The notes below the pieces were generated by a model that saw nothing but the letters and a program-made list of their open reading frames with translations, did not search any database and had not been told where the DNA came from. The translations under genes were made by a program, and so were the position numbers. Below are positions 17,641 to 25,260 of a stretch of 64,000 nt of DNA, piece by piece. Source of the stretch: JAGGAG01 sp964638035 (GTDB lineage: Bacteria > Gemmatimonadota > Gemmatimonadetes > Gemmatimonadales > GWC2-71-9); contig CAZWXD010000006.1 of assembly GCA_964638035.1 (NCBI GenBank), positions 57,002-121,001 of the forward strand. The letters are read 5' to 3'. Numbering within the stretch: position 1 is the stretch's first letter; each line of letters opens with the position of its first letter.

Positions 17641-18840
17641 TCAACGCGCGTGAAGATCCTGCACCCGACAGCCGGCCTTGAGGACAACAGTGCGCCCGTC
17701 GGTGGTGAACCGCTGGGCCGACGTATTCTGACCGGATGTCACGGCACCTGGCAGTGCCACGAGACCCAGGAAGCGGGCACATCCCCCCGCCTGCAGGTCG
17801 CCGGCAAGGATGTCCCGTTCCCGGTCGATGTTCGGGTCCATCTTGTGCGTGGCGCGCATGCGGTCGAGCGCCACCGTGAGCCCCACATCCTCGTTAGCGG
17901 CGCCCACCCAGGTGCCGGGGCTGGCGTCGAGTTGCCAGAGCCGGACATGGTGCCGGTCCCGGGCGCTCAGGCCCACCCGCTGGAAGCCGAGGTCCTGGGC
18001 CCGGCCCTCGTAGTACTCCGGGCTGAAGGCTACGCTCCGGTCACGCTTGCTGAACACCACCGCGGCGCTCCCCTTCATGAGGTTCCCGATGGACCGGCTT
18101 CCCTCGGGCGCCCAGCCGGCCGCGCGGAAGGCCTCCCGCACCTGCGCTTCGGTGCCCTGGAGGATCACGTTGAACTGGTCGCCGAGGACGAGCCCGGTTC
18201 GGTCGGTTGCCCGCGGTGCGATACCGGGCAGCGCCGGCATGTGGATCGCCCGTGCTTCATCGGTGAGTGGGTGGCACGTCTCCGCACGAGCGACATGAAG
18301 TGGAGCCACCAGGCGAATGGTTCCCAGTTCGCCGGCGACGATCTCCACGCCTGCCCCATGCCGGAGGAACGACCAGCTCCCGATGAGTGCCACGGGAACG
18401 ATGGCAAGCCCGGCCGATGCCGCAACCGCCGGCAGCGCGGCTGCCGACACGACCCGCCGGTGCTTCCCCTCCACGATCCCTGACGGCAGGATGTGTGCGC
18501 CAGGCCACTCCAGGGAGGCGAGCACCCCCACGGCCGGGACGACGGCACCTGACCGCCGGCGGATCGAGTCAGTCGTGAGTCCCAGCGTGCCGCCGCGACC
18601 GAGGAGCCGGCCGCCCTTCGAGGTGGAGACCGTGGCCCAGACTGTCCGGAAGGGGGCCAGGACCATGCAGTGACCCTGCGTAACTGACGCCATCGTCTGC
18701 AGGACCACCGTGGAGCCAACGGTGTCCTGGCCGCTCCTGAGGTCCCCGACGAAGCGGATCGGGATCACGGTACCGGTGTCGAGGGTGAACGACTGGGCGC
18801 CGAGCGGCGCCACGCCCACGCCCAGCAGGCAGAGGCACAT
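17641..18840 (-). CDS. Secreted protein with LssY C-terminal domain
   Basis: About 399 residues. The N-terminus is a hydrophobic signal sequence ending near APLGAQS. The middle has a short beta-rich part and a hydrophobic Ala/Val segment (AALPAVAASAGLAIVPVALI, about 155-175). The C-terminal 170 residues match the LssY_C pattern: FNVILQGTEAQVREAFRAAG, RHHVRLWQL, TWVGAANEDVGL and THKMDPNIDRERDILAGDL. LssY is known from type I secretion loci but the domain's activity is unknown. The start is unclear: ATG 18840 gives a signal peptide lacking its basic residues, whereas the frame extends to 18945 through the tRNA-Arg gene, so a non-ATG start between these points is possible. Confidence 0.68.
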   Translation of the reverse strand: MCLCLLGVGVAPLGAQSFTLDTGTVIPIRFVGDLRSGQDTVGSTVVLQTMASVTQGHCMVLAPFRTVWATVSTSKGGRLLGRGGTLGLTTDSIRRRSGAVVPAVGVLASLEWPGAHILPSGIVEGKHRRVVSAAALPAVAASAGLAIVPVALIGSWSFLRHGAGVEIVAGELGTIRLVAPLHVARAETCHPLTDEARAIHMPALPGIAPRATDRTGLVLGDQFNVILQGTEAQVREAFRAAGWAPEGSRSIGNLMKGSAAVVFSKRDRSVAFSPEYYEGRAQDLGFQRVGLSARDRHHVRLWQLDASPGTWVGAANEDVGLTVALDRMRATHKMDPNIDRERDILAGDLQAGGCARFLGLVALPGAVTSGQNTSAQRFTTDGRTVVLKAGCRVQDLHAR

Positions 18841-18914
18841 GGCCAGCAGGCCCCGGTGCGCCAGGGGGCTGGCGCGAGTGGCGTGGATCAGTCGCAGGGT
18901 CCGGTGGAAGGAAG

Positions 18915-18988
18915 TGCCCCCGAGACGATTCGAACGTCCGACCAACGGTTTAGGAAACCGCTGCTCTATCCATCTGAGCTACGGGGGC
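18915..18988 (-). tRNA. tRNA-Arg (CCT)
   Basis: A 74-base cloverleaf on the minus strand. The acceptor stem GCCCCCG pairs with CGGGGGC, the D arm reads TAGCTCAGATGGATAGAGCA, the anticodon loop is TTCCTAA with anticodon CCT flanked by a stem of GCGGT and ACCGT, and the T arm contains GTTCGAATC. CCA is not encoded. It reads AGG codons, rare in this GC-rich genome. Confidence 0.95.
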
Positions 18989-19017
18989 GTGTCCGCCAAA
19001 GATAACCAGCGCCTCGC

Positions 19018-19560
19018 CTACACCGATATCAGCGAGCGCCAGGACGCGCCCTCGAGCCGGGCGCCGCCCTGGAGGGCGTCGATGTCCAGCAGGAAGGACC
19101 ACCCGGCGAGGGTGCCACCCAGCCGCCGCACCAGCTTCCCCGCCGCGGCGGCGGTACCGCCGGTCGCCAGGACGTCATCCACCACGAGCACGCGGTCCCC
19201 CGCCCTGCAGGCATCCCGGTGCGCCTCCAGGCAGTCCTCGCCGTACTCCAGCGCGTAGCTCTCCCGCACGGACTCCCAGGGCAGCTTGCCCGGCTTGCGC
19301 AGGGGGATGAACCCGGCGCCAAGCTGCACAGCGACCGGGGCGCCGAACATGAACCCCCGCGCCTCGATGCCCACGACGTGGGTGATGCCCTGCGCCGAGA
19401 ACGGCGTGGCAATGGCCCGCACCGCGTCTCGGAACAGCGAGGCATCGTGCAGGATCGGCGTGATGTCCTGGAAGGTGATGCCGGGCTTCGGATGGTCGGG
19501 GATGGCACGGAGCGCCGCACGGAGCCGGGCAGCAGTGGCAGCAGTGGCAGCATGGTCCAT
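19018..19560 (-). CDS. apt: Adenine phosphoribosyltransferase
   Basis: Salvages adenine to AMP using PRPP. About 180 residues, standard length. The dimer-region KPGITFQDITPIL, GIEARGFMFGAPVA, the flexible loop PLRKPGKLPWE and the PRPP-binding VLVVDDVLATGGTA are all present. The ATG at 19560 (protein begins MDHAATAATAARLRAAL) has AGGA about ten bases upstream; the longer frame from 19605 overlaps the acylphosphatase gene. Its start lies one base after the acylphosphatase stop. Confidence 0.95.
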   Translation of the reverse strand: MDHAATAATAARLRAALRAIPDHPKPGITFQDITPILHDASLFRDAVRAIATPFSAQGITHVVGIEARGFMFGAPVAVQLGAGFIPLRKPGKLPWESVRESYALEYGEDCLEAHRDACRAGDRVLVVDDVLATGGTAAAAGKLVRRLGGTLAGWSFLLDIDALQGGARLEGASWRSLISV

Positions 19561-19561
19561 G

Positions 19562-19828
19562 TCAGCGTGTCCTGAAGTCGGGGAATGGTGGTCCGTCCGC
19601 AGCATCGCTCACGGCGACCGTGACAACCCGTGCGAGTGGGGGGCCACGCCGCAGCATTACCTCGAACTGGCGGAGGGCGGTGTCGGTTCCCTCGGCTTCC
19701 ACCAGGACGGTGCCGTCCGGCAGGTTGGCAGCGTAGCCCGCCAGGCCGATCTTGCGTGCGTAGTGGCGCGCGAAGTTCCGGTACCCGACGCCCTGCACCC
19801 GGCCCGAGACGAGAAACCGCTTCCTCAC
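19562..19828 (-). CDS. acyP: Acylphosphatase
   Basis: Small cytosolic enzyme hydrolysing acyl phosphates. 88 residues. The signature VSGRVQGVGYRNFA contains the catalytic Arg, and GYAANLPDGTVLVEAEG contains the catalytic Asn region. The GTG at 19828 overlaps the DedA gene stop by four bases. The longer reading frame to 19978 lies inside the DedA gene and is rejected. Confidence 0.93.
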   Translation of the reverse strand: MRKRFLVSGRVQGVGYRNFARHYARKIGLAGYAANLPDGTVLVEAEGTDTALRQFEVMLRRGPPLARVVTVAVSDAADGPPFPDFRTR

Positions 19829-20466
19829 CGCACCGGCTCGCGACGCGCCTTGACCACCTCGATCGCGATCGGGAGGACGGACAGGATGATGATCGCGAGC
19901 ACCACGAGGCTGAAGTTCTGCTTCACCACCGGGAGGTTGCCGAAGAAGTAGCCGGCCAGCGTGAAGAGCGTGACCCACACGACCCCGCCCACCACATTGA
20001 ACAGCAGGAAGCGCCGGTACTCCATGATCCCGACACCCGCCACGAACGGGGCGAAGGTGCGGATGATGGGGACGAAGCGGGCCAGGATGATGGTCTTGCC
20101 ACCATGTTTCTCGTAGAAGTGCTCGGTCCGGAGCAGGTACTCCTGCTTGATGAACCGGATGTCACCGCTGAAGGCACGGCGGCCGATCCGCGCCCCGATC
20201 CAGTAGTTCACCGTGTCGCCCAGGATGGCGGCCACGACCAGGAGGAGCATCAGCACCCGCACGTCCAGCCCGCCCAGCGCCGCAATCGCGCCCGCCGCAA
20301 AGAGGAGCGAGTCACCCGGCAGGAAGGGGGTCACCACCAGCCCCGTCTCCGCGAAGATGATCAGGAAGAGGATGGCATACGTCCAGGTCCCGTACTGGGA
20401 CGTGATCTCCGTGAGGTGACGGTCGAGGTGGAGGAACACCTCCACGGCCTGCTGCAGGAACTCCAT
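19825..20466 (-). CDS. DedA-family inner-membrane protein
   Basis: Polytopic membrane protein of the DedA/SNARE-associated family, proposed to translocate (flip) undecaprenyl phosphate or phospholipids. About 213 residues with four to six hydrophobic segments. Diagnostic pieces are FAETGLVVTPFLPGDSLLF, the glycine-rich GARIGRRAF, and FARFVPIIRTFAPFVAG (here LARFVPIIRTFAPFVAG) with its two conserved Arg residues. The ATG at 20466 overlaps the pcm stop by one base; a TTG one codon upstream is possible. Confidence 0.9.
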   Translation of the reverse strand: MEFLQQAVEVFLHLDRHLTEITSQYGTWTYAILFLIIFAETGLVVTPFLPGDSLLFAAGAIAALGGLDVRVLMLLLVVAAILGDTVNYWIGARIGRRAFSGDIRFIKQEYLLRTEHFYEKHGGKTIILARFVPIIRTFAPFVAGVGIMEYRRFLLFNVVGGVVWVTLFTLAGYFFGNLPVVKQNFSLVVLAIIILSVLPIAIEVVKARREPVR

Positions 20467-21131
20467 CAACGCTCCATGGCGTCAGGGCGGAAGCCGTGCT
20501 CGCCGATGAGCGGCACGAAGCGAACGTCACCCAGGGTAGTGGTCTTGAAGGCACCGCCTTCCCGGCGCACCACGGTCAACACCTGCCGGTCGCGGTCGCC
20601 GACAGGGATGACCAGCCGGCCGCCGTCCGCGAGCTGCTCGAGGAGCGGCCCCGGGGCCTCCGGCGACGCGGCCGCCACGAGAATGGCATCGAAGGGCGCA
20701 TAGGGGCGCCAGCCAAGGGTGCCGTCACCAACCATCACGGAGACGTTGCGGTAGCCGGCGTCCTGCAGGACCCGCTGCGCCCCACGCGCCAGCTCGGGCA
20801 CCCGCTCCACGCTGAAGACCCGGTCGGCCAGCTCGCACAGCAGCGCCGTCTGGTACCCCGAGCCCGTGCCGACCTCGAGCACCTTCTCCTTCCCGGCCAG
20901 GGCCAGCACCTCGAGATAGCGCGCCTGCACCCAGGGCTGGGAGATGGTCTGCCCGCCGCCAATCGGGAGCGCCGCGTCCTCGTAGGCGCGGTGCCGGACG
21001 CTCTCGGGCACGAACAGGTGCCGCGGCACGACGCTCACGGCCCGCAGCACGCCCAGGTCGTGGATGCCCTTGGCCTGCAGGGTCTCGACCAGGCGGGTGC
21101 GATAGCCCTGGTAGCTGTCGGCCCGGCTCAC
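20466..21131 (-). CDS. pcm: Protein-L-isoaspartate O-methyltransferase
   Basis: Repairs isoaspartyl residues using S-adenosylmethionine. 221 residues. Motif I is LEVGTGSGYQTALL, preceded by the PIGGGQTISQP substrate loop, and followed by FSVERVPELA and FDAILVAAASPEAP. The GTG at 21131 overlaps the surE stop (GTGA); an ATG at 21146 inside surE is possible. Adjacent surE and pcm genes are common in bacteria, consistent with a shared stress-survival role. Confidence 0.95.
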   Translation of the reverse strand: MSRADSYQGYRTRLVETLQAKGIHDLGVLRAVSVVPRHLFVPESVRHRAYEDAALPIGGGQTISQPWVQARYLEVLALAGKEKVLEVGTGSGYQTALLCELADRVFSVERVPELARGAQRVLQDAGYRNVSVMVGDGTLGWRPYAPFDAILVAAASPEAPGPLLEQLADGGRLVIPVGDRDRQVLTVVRREGGAFKTTTLGDVRFVPLIGEHGFRPDAMER

Positions 21132-21877
21132 TCCTCCAGCGCCCATGCCCGCACCGTCTCCAGGAGGTTGTAGTTGGTGAGGTCCATCTGCAGCGGCGTC
21201 ACGGCAATGTAGCCGTCGTGGATGGCGGCGTGATCCGACGACGAGCCACCGGTCCACGTGATGGTGCCACCGCCCACCCAGTAGATCTGGCGGCCCCACG
21301 GGTCCTGCATCCGGGTGAGCGACTCGGAGAAGAAGCGGCTGCCAAGCTGCGTGACGCGAATGCCCCGCGCCTCCGCGGCCGGGACCGGCGGGAGGTTGAT
21401 GTTGAGCAGCGTGTTGGGCGGGAACTCCCGGATGGAGGTGATCCGGCGCACCAGGCGCACCAACTCGTCCCGGTAGGTGAGCATCGTCTCCGGCCGGTGG
21501 CCGGCAAAGGAGATGGCGATGCCCGGAACCTGCAGCATGACCGCTTCCATCGCCGCGGAGACCGTCCCGGAGTACAGGACATCCTCCCCCATGTTCGGGC
21601 CGTGGTTCACGCCCGAGAACACGAACCGGGGTGCCTCCGGCATGAGCGCCTGCACCGCGAGCATGACGCAATCCGTCGGGGTGCCGTCCACCTGGTAGGC
21701 CCCGTCGGGGCGCATCTGTGGCCGGAGCGGCCGGTGGAGCGTCAGCGAGTGGCTGGTCCCGCTCTGCTCCCGGTCCGGTGCCACCACCGTCACGCTCCCC
21801 ACCTCGCGGCAGACGTCCGCCAGCAGCGCGAGACCGGGGGCCAGGATCCCGTCGTCGTTCGTGACCAGGATGTTCAT
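21128..21877 (-). CDS. surE: 5'/3'-nucleotidase SurE
   Basis: Metal-dependent phosphatase acting on nucleoside monophosphates and exopolyphosphate. 249 residues. The N-terminal MNILVTNDDGILAPG provides the Asp pair, followed by VVAPDREQSGTSHSLTL and VFSGVNHGPNMGEDVLYSGT with the conserved Asn and metal ligands. The ATG at 21877 overlaps the MerR gene stop (ATGA); the longer frame to 22198 runs through that gene. Confidence 0.96.
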   Translation of the reverse strand: MNILVTNDDGILAPGLALLADVCREVGSVTVVAPDREQSGTSHSLTLHRPLRPQMRPDGAYQVDGTPTDCVMLAVQALMPEAPRFVFSGVNHGPNMGEDVLYSGTVSAAMEAVMLQVPGIAISFAGHRPETMLTYRDELVRLVRRITSIREFPPNTLLNINLPPVPAAEARGIRVTQLGSRFFSESLTRMQDPWGRQIYWVGGGTITWTGGSSSDHAAIHDGYIAVTPLQMDLTNYNLLETVRAWALEE

Positions 21878-22254
21878 GGCTCGCGAGTCGGCGTGCGGCC
21901 GTCGAGCAGGGCCAGGATCGCGTCCACGTCGCGCCGCAGGTCGCGGATGGTCTCGGCCTCCATGGCGCGGCGGGTCTCGCCCTTCAGCGTCCCGCCCCGC
22001 CGAAGCTGGTCCAGCTGGTGGCGGGCGCCATCGATGGTGTACTTCTCGGTGTAGAGCAGGTGCTTCACCAGCAGGATCAGCTCCACCTCGCGGGCCTTGT
22101 ACACCCGGTTGCCCGAGCGGTTCTTCGCCGGGTTCAGGAACCGGAACTGGCTCTCCCAGTAGCGGAGCACGTGCGGCTTGAGGTCGGTGAGCGCGCACAC
22201 CTCGCCGATCGAGAAGAACTCCTGCGTGGTCGGGAGCGGGGTCGTCACCGCCAC
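21874..22254 (-). CDS. MerR-family transcriptional regulator
   Basis: 126 residues with a winged helix-turn-helix at about 14-80: SIGEVCALTDLKPHVLRYWE followed by NRVYKAREVELILLVKHLLY, typical of MerR N-terminal domains, then a short predicted coiled coil. No effector-binding cysteines are visible. GTG 22254 is listed; a GTG at 22248 that overlaps the gpsA stop by four bases is an equally good start. Similar MerR-like proteins beside lipid or envelope genes have unknown targets; the target is not evident here. Confidence 0.82.
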   Translation of the reverse strand: MAVTTPLPTTQEFFSIGEVCALTDLKPHVLRYWESQFRFLNPAKNRSGNRVYKAREVELILLVKHLLYTEKYTIDGARHQLDQLRRGGTLKGETRRAMEAETIRDLRRDVDAILALLDGRTPTREP

Positions 22255-23240
22255 TGTTCCGCCTTGAGTGTCCGTTCCATCAGGATGCCAATGGCTTCGG
22301 CCGGCGCCTGGCCGTGGAAAAGCACGTCCGCCACCTGTTCCGAGATCGGCAGCTCCACGCCCAGCTTGCGCCCGAGCTGCGCCGCCGCCTCCGCCGCGTT
22401 CGCGCCCTCTGCCACGGTGCGGTGCCGGGCGCGGTACGCCTCGTAGGTTTCGCCCCGCGCCAGCGCCATGCCGAGCTGCCGGTTGCGGCTCAGGTCGCCG
22501 GTGGCCGTGAGGACCAGGTCGCCCATCCCGGCGAGCCCCGCAAACGTCAGCGGGTCTGCGCCCATCCGCACGCCCAGGCGGGTGATCTCGGCCAGGCCGC
22601 GGGTCAGCAGGGCCGCCCGGGCATTGGCACCCAGGTCAAGGCCGTCCAGCACGCCGGCCGCGATCGCCATCACGTTCTTGAGCGCGCCGCCCAGCTCCAC
22701 GCCAACCACGTCAGCGTTCGAGTACACGCGGAACCGCGGCGTGGCGAACAGGGCCTGCGCCTGGTGCGCGGTGCCCTCGTCGAGGGAGCTGGCCACCACC
22801 GCGGTGGGCCGCTGCTCGTACACCTCCCGCGCAAACGACGGCCCGGACAGGATGGCCAGCCGCACCCCAGGCAGTTCGTCGGCGATGACGTCCGACATCA
22901 GGGCGAGCGAGCCCGGTTCCAGCCCCTTGGTGGCACTGACCAGGAGCATCCCGGGCGGCATGGCGCTGCGCACGCCGCGCAGCACCGAGCGGAGCGCGTG
23001 GCTTGGCGGGACGGCGAGCACCGCCTGGGCGCCATGGAGCGCCTCGGCGGGATCCGCGAAGGCACGCAGCGACGGATCCAGCGGCGAGTTGGCGAGAAAG
23101 ACGGTGTTGACGTGCGTGGTGTTGATGGCCTCCACCACCTCACGCTCCCAGGCCCAGAGGCGAACCTCCTCGCCCTTCCGGGCGAGCAGGTTGGCGAGCG
23201 TCGTCCCCCAACTGCCGGCTCCCAGCACGGCGACCCTCAT
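22245..23240 (-). CDS. gpsA: NAD(P)-dependent glycerol-3-phosphate dehydrogenase
   Basis: Makes sn-glycerol 3-phosphate for phospholipid synthesis. 331 residues. The Rossmann loop is VLGAGSWGTTLANLLARKG, the catalytic lysine sits in GGALKNVMAIAAGVLDG, and GMGDLVLTATGDLSRNRQLG is characteristic. The ATG at 23240 overlaps the plsY stop (ATGA). Its product is acylated by the PlsY enzyme of the preceding gene, so the pair forms the entry to phosphatidic acid. Confidence 0.96.
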   Translation of the reverse strand: MRVAVLGAGSWGTTLANLLARKGEEVRLWAWEREVVEAINTTHVNTVFLANSPLDPSLRAFADPAEALHGAQAVLAVPPSHALRSVLRGVRSAMPPGMLLVSATKGLEPGSLALMSDVIADELPGVRLAILSGPSFAREVYEQRPTAVVASSLDEGTAHQAQALFATPRFRVYSNADVVGVELGGALKNVMAIAAGVLDGLDLGANARAALLTRGLAEITRLGVRMGADPLTFAGLAGMGDLVLTATGDLSRNRQLGMALARGETYEAYRARHRTVAEGANAAEAAAQLGRKLGVELPISEQVADVLFHGQAPAEAIGILMERTLKAEQWR

Positions 23241-23860
23241 GCGCGTCCCTCCCCGGCCTGGCCACGGCGGCCAAAGCGATTCTCCGTTCCGTTCAGCAGC
23301 CGCTTGATGTTGGCCCGGTGAAACCAGATGATGGCCGCGGCCACGATCGCGTCGAGCCATACCAGGTCACGTCGCGCCGGATAGAGGAACCAGGCGGCGA
23401 TGGGCAGTGTGCAGGCGCCGGCCATGCTCGCGAGCGATACGTATCCCGTGAGCCACACGAGGAGGACCCATACGACGGTCGTGGCCGCGACCGCCCACGG
23501 CGTCAAGCCCAGCATCACGCCGGCCGCCGTGGCCACCCCCTTCCCTCCCCGGAACCGCATGAACACCGAGAAGACGTGGCCCAGGATGGCCGCCACCCCA
23601 ACCAGGAGCGCCACGGTGAGGGAGGTGGACACCCGCGGCGCCAGGAACACCACCGGGACCGTGCCCTTCAGGATGTCCACCAGCGCCACCGGGACCGCCA
23701 CCTTCCAGCCCAGGACGCGATACACGTTGGTCGCACCGAGGTTCCGGCTGCCATGCTCGCGGAGGTCGATGCCCTTCACCAGCCGCCCGGCCAGGTAGCT
23801 GGTGGGGATGGAGCCCACCAGGTAGGCCAGCACGAACCAGGGGAGCGCGGCCCAGGTCAC
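23237..23860 (-). CDS. plsY: Acyl-phosphate:glycerol-3-phosphate acyltransferase
   Basis: Integral membrane enzyme making 1-acyl-glycerol 3-phosphate from acyl phosphate. 207 residues, about five to seven membrane helices. The three conserved loops are visible: GSIPTSYLAGRL, GSRNLGATNVYR, and HVFSVFMRFRGGKGVATAAG. GTG 23860 overlaps the der stop by four bases. It is directly followed by gpsA, which supplies its substrate. Confidence 0.95.
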   Translation of the reverse strand: MTWAALPWFVLAYLVGSIPTSYLAGRLVKGIDLREHGSRNLGATNVYRVLGWKVAVPVALVDILKGTVPVVFLAPRVSTSLTVALLVGVAAILGHVFSVFMRFRGGKGVATAAGVMLGLTPWAVAATTVVWVLLVWLTGYVSLASMAGACTLPIAAWFLYPARRDLVWLDAIVAAAIIWFHRANIKRLLNGTENRFGRRGQAGEGRA

Positions 23861-25176
23861 CGGCGGGATCCCCGCGCGGTGAACTTGAGTCGCACCGGCG
23901 AGCCGCTGAAGGACCACGCATCGCGGAACCCGTTCGCCAGGTAGCGCTGGTACGACTCGGGGACGTCATCCGGCCGGTTGGAGACGATCGCGAACTCGGG
24001 CGGCGCGGTGGCGACCTGCGAGGCGTAGAGGAGCTTCACTTCCTCGCCCTGCTTCTGCGGCGGGGAACTCCGCTCGAGGAGCGCACCCAGCACCTTGTTG
24101 ACCTCTGCGGTGGGGACACGCTTCTCCCGTTCGCCGGCCACCTGGGTGATCAGCTCGAGGAGCTTCCGGATGCGCTGTCCCGTGAGCGCCGACGCGTAGA
24201 CGAAGGGGACGTGCTCGAGGAAAGGTGCCTTCTCCACCAGGGTGCGCTGGCCCCGGGCAGCGGTGTTGGTGTCCTTCTCCTCCACCAGGTCCCATTTGTT
24301 GACCAGGATGATCAGCGCGGCGCCACGGTCCCAGGCGGCGGTGGCAATGCGGAGGTCCTGGTTGTGGAGGCCCGCGGTGGCATCGACCACCAGTACGCAC
24401 ACGTCCGCCCGCTCGATGGCGCGGTCAGTGCGGAGCGAGGCGTAGAACTCCAGGTCCTCGTCGATCTTGGCCTTGCGCCGGAGCCCCGCCGTGTCGATGA
24501 ACGTGAGGCGGCGACCGTCGTAGGCAAGGTGCGAGTCGATGGCATCACGCGTGGTGCCCGCCACCGGCGACACGACGTGCCGGTCCTCGCCCAGCAGCCG
24601 GTTGATGACGGATGACTTGCCGGCGTTGGGCAGCCCGACGACCGCCACGCGAATGGCATCCACGGGCGCTTCGACGCCCTCGGGCAGGCGCGCCACCAGG
24701 GCGTCGAGCAGGTCGCCGGTGGCCTTGCCAATGCCGGCGGAGACGCCAATCGGGTCACCCAGCCCCAACGCGTAGAAGTCGTACATGGCGGTGGAGCGCT
24801 CGAGGTCGTCCAGCTTGTTCACCACGACGAGCACGGGCGCGGTGCTGCGCCGCAGGCGCTCGGCGATGGCCTGGTCGAGCGGGTGCAGGCCCTCACGCCC
24901 GTCCACCACGAACAGGATCACGTCGGCTTCTGCCAGGGCAAGTTCGACCTGCCGGCCGATCGCCTGATCCATGGCGGCCGTGGAGCCGGGCACCAGCCCT
25001 CCGGTGTCCACCAGCCAGAAGCGCCGGCCCTCCCACTCCGCCTCCCCGAAGTGGCGGTCGCGCGTCGTGCCTGCCTCGGGCGAGACAATGGCGCGCCGTC
25101 CGCCCACGATCCGGTTGAACAGGGTGGACTTGCCGACGTTGGGTCGGCCGACGATGGCGACGGTGGGTTGCCTCAC
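23857..25176 (-). CDS. der: Ribosome-assembly GTPase Der (EngA)
   Basis: Tandem-GTPase protein needed for 50S subunit maturation. 439 residues. G domain 1 starts VAIVGRPNVGKSTLFNRIVG with DTGG and NKLD motifs; G domain 2 starts VAVVGLPNAGKSSVINRLLG with DTAG and NKWD; a C-terminal KH-like domain follows (LKFTARGSRR at the end). The start is GTG 25176, about 30 bases downstream of a sigma-70-like promoter. It heads the der-plsY-gpsA-merR-surE-pcm-dedA-acyP-apt gene series. Confidence 0.97.
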   Translation of the reverse strand: MRQPTVAIVGRPNVGKSTLFNRIVGGRRAIVSPEAGTTRDRHFGEAEWEGRRFWLVDTGGLVPGSTAAMDQAIGRQVELALAEADVILFVVDGREGLHPLDQAIAERLRRSTAPVLVVVNKLDDLERSTAMYDFYALGLGDPIGVSAGIGKATGDLLDALVARLPEGVEAPVDAIRVAVVGLPNAGKSSVINRLLGEDRHVVSPVAGTTRDAIDSHLAYDGRRLTFIDTAGLRRKAKIDEDLEFYASLRTDRAIERADVCVLVVDATAGLHNQDLRIATAAWDRGAALIILVNKWDLVEEKDTNTAARGQRTLVEKAPFLEHVPFVYASALTGQRIRKLLELITQVAGEREKRVPTAEVNKVLGALLERSSPPQKQGEEVKLLYASQVATAPPEFAIVSNRPDDVPESYQRYLANGFRDAWSFSGSPVRLKFTARGSRR

Positions 25177-25205
25177 GGCACAGGTGCCTGCATCATTGGG
25201 CGGGA

Positions 25206-25234
25206 AGTATCGCCGCCACTGTGTGTAAGGGCAA
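25206..25234 (-). promoter_or_regulatory. Probable promoter of the der operon
   Basis: On the minus strand a -35 box TTGCCC (25229-25234) is separated by 17 bases from a -10 box GATACT (25206-25211), each matching four of six consensus positions, in the 84-base gap between the symporter gene and der. The start point would be about 20-25 bases before the der GTG, giving a very short leader. Confidence 0.45.
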
Positions 25235-25260
25235 GTCCCACAAATACTTGACAGCGTGCG

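Noticed and set aside
18841..18945. Start of the LssY_C gene within the tRNA-Arg gene
   Set aside because: A coding start inside a well-formed tRNA cloverleaf on the same strand is unlikely, although a non-ATG start between the tRNA and 18840 remains possible.
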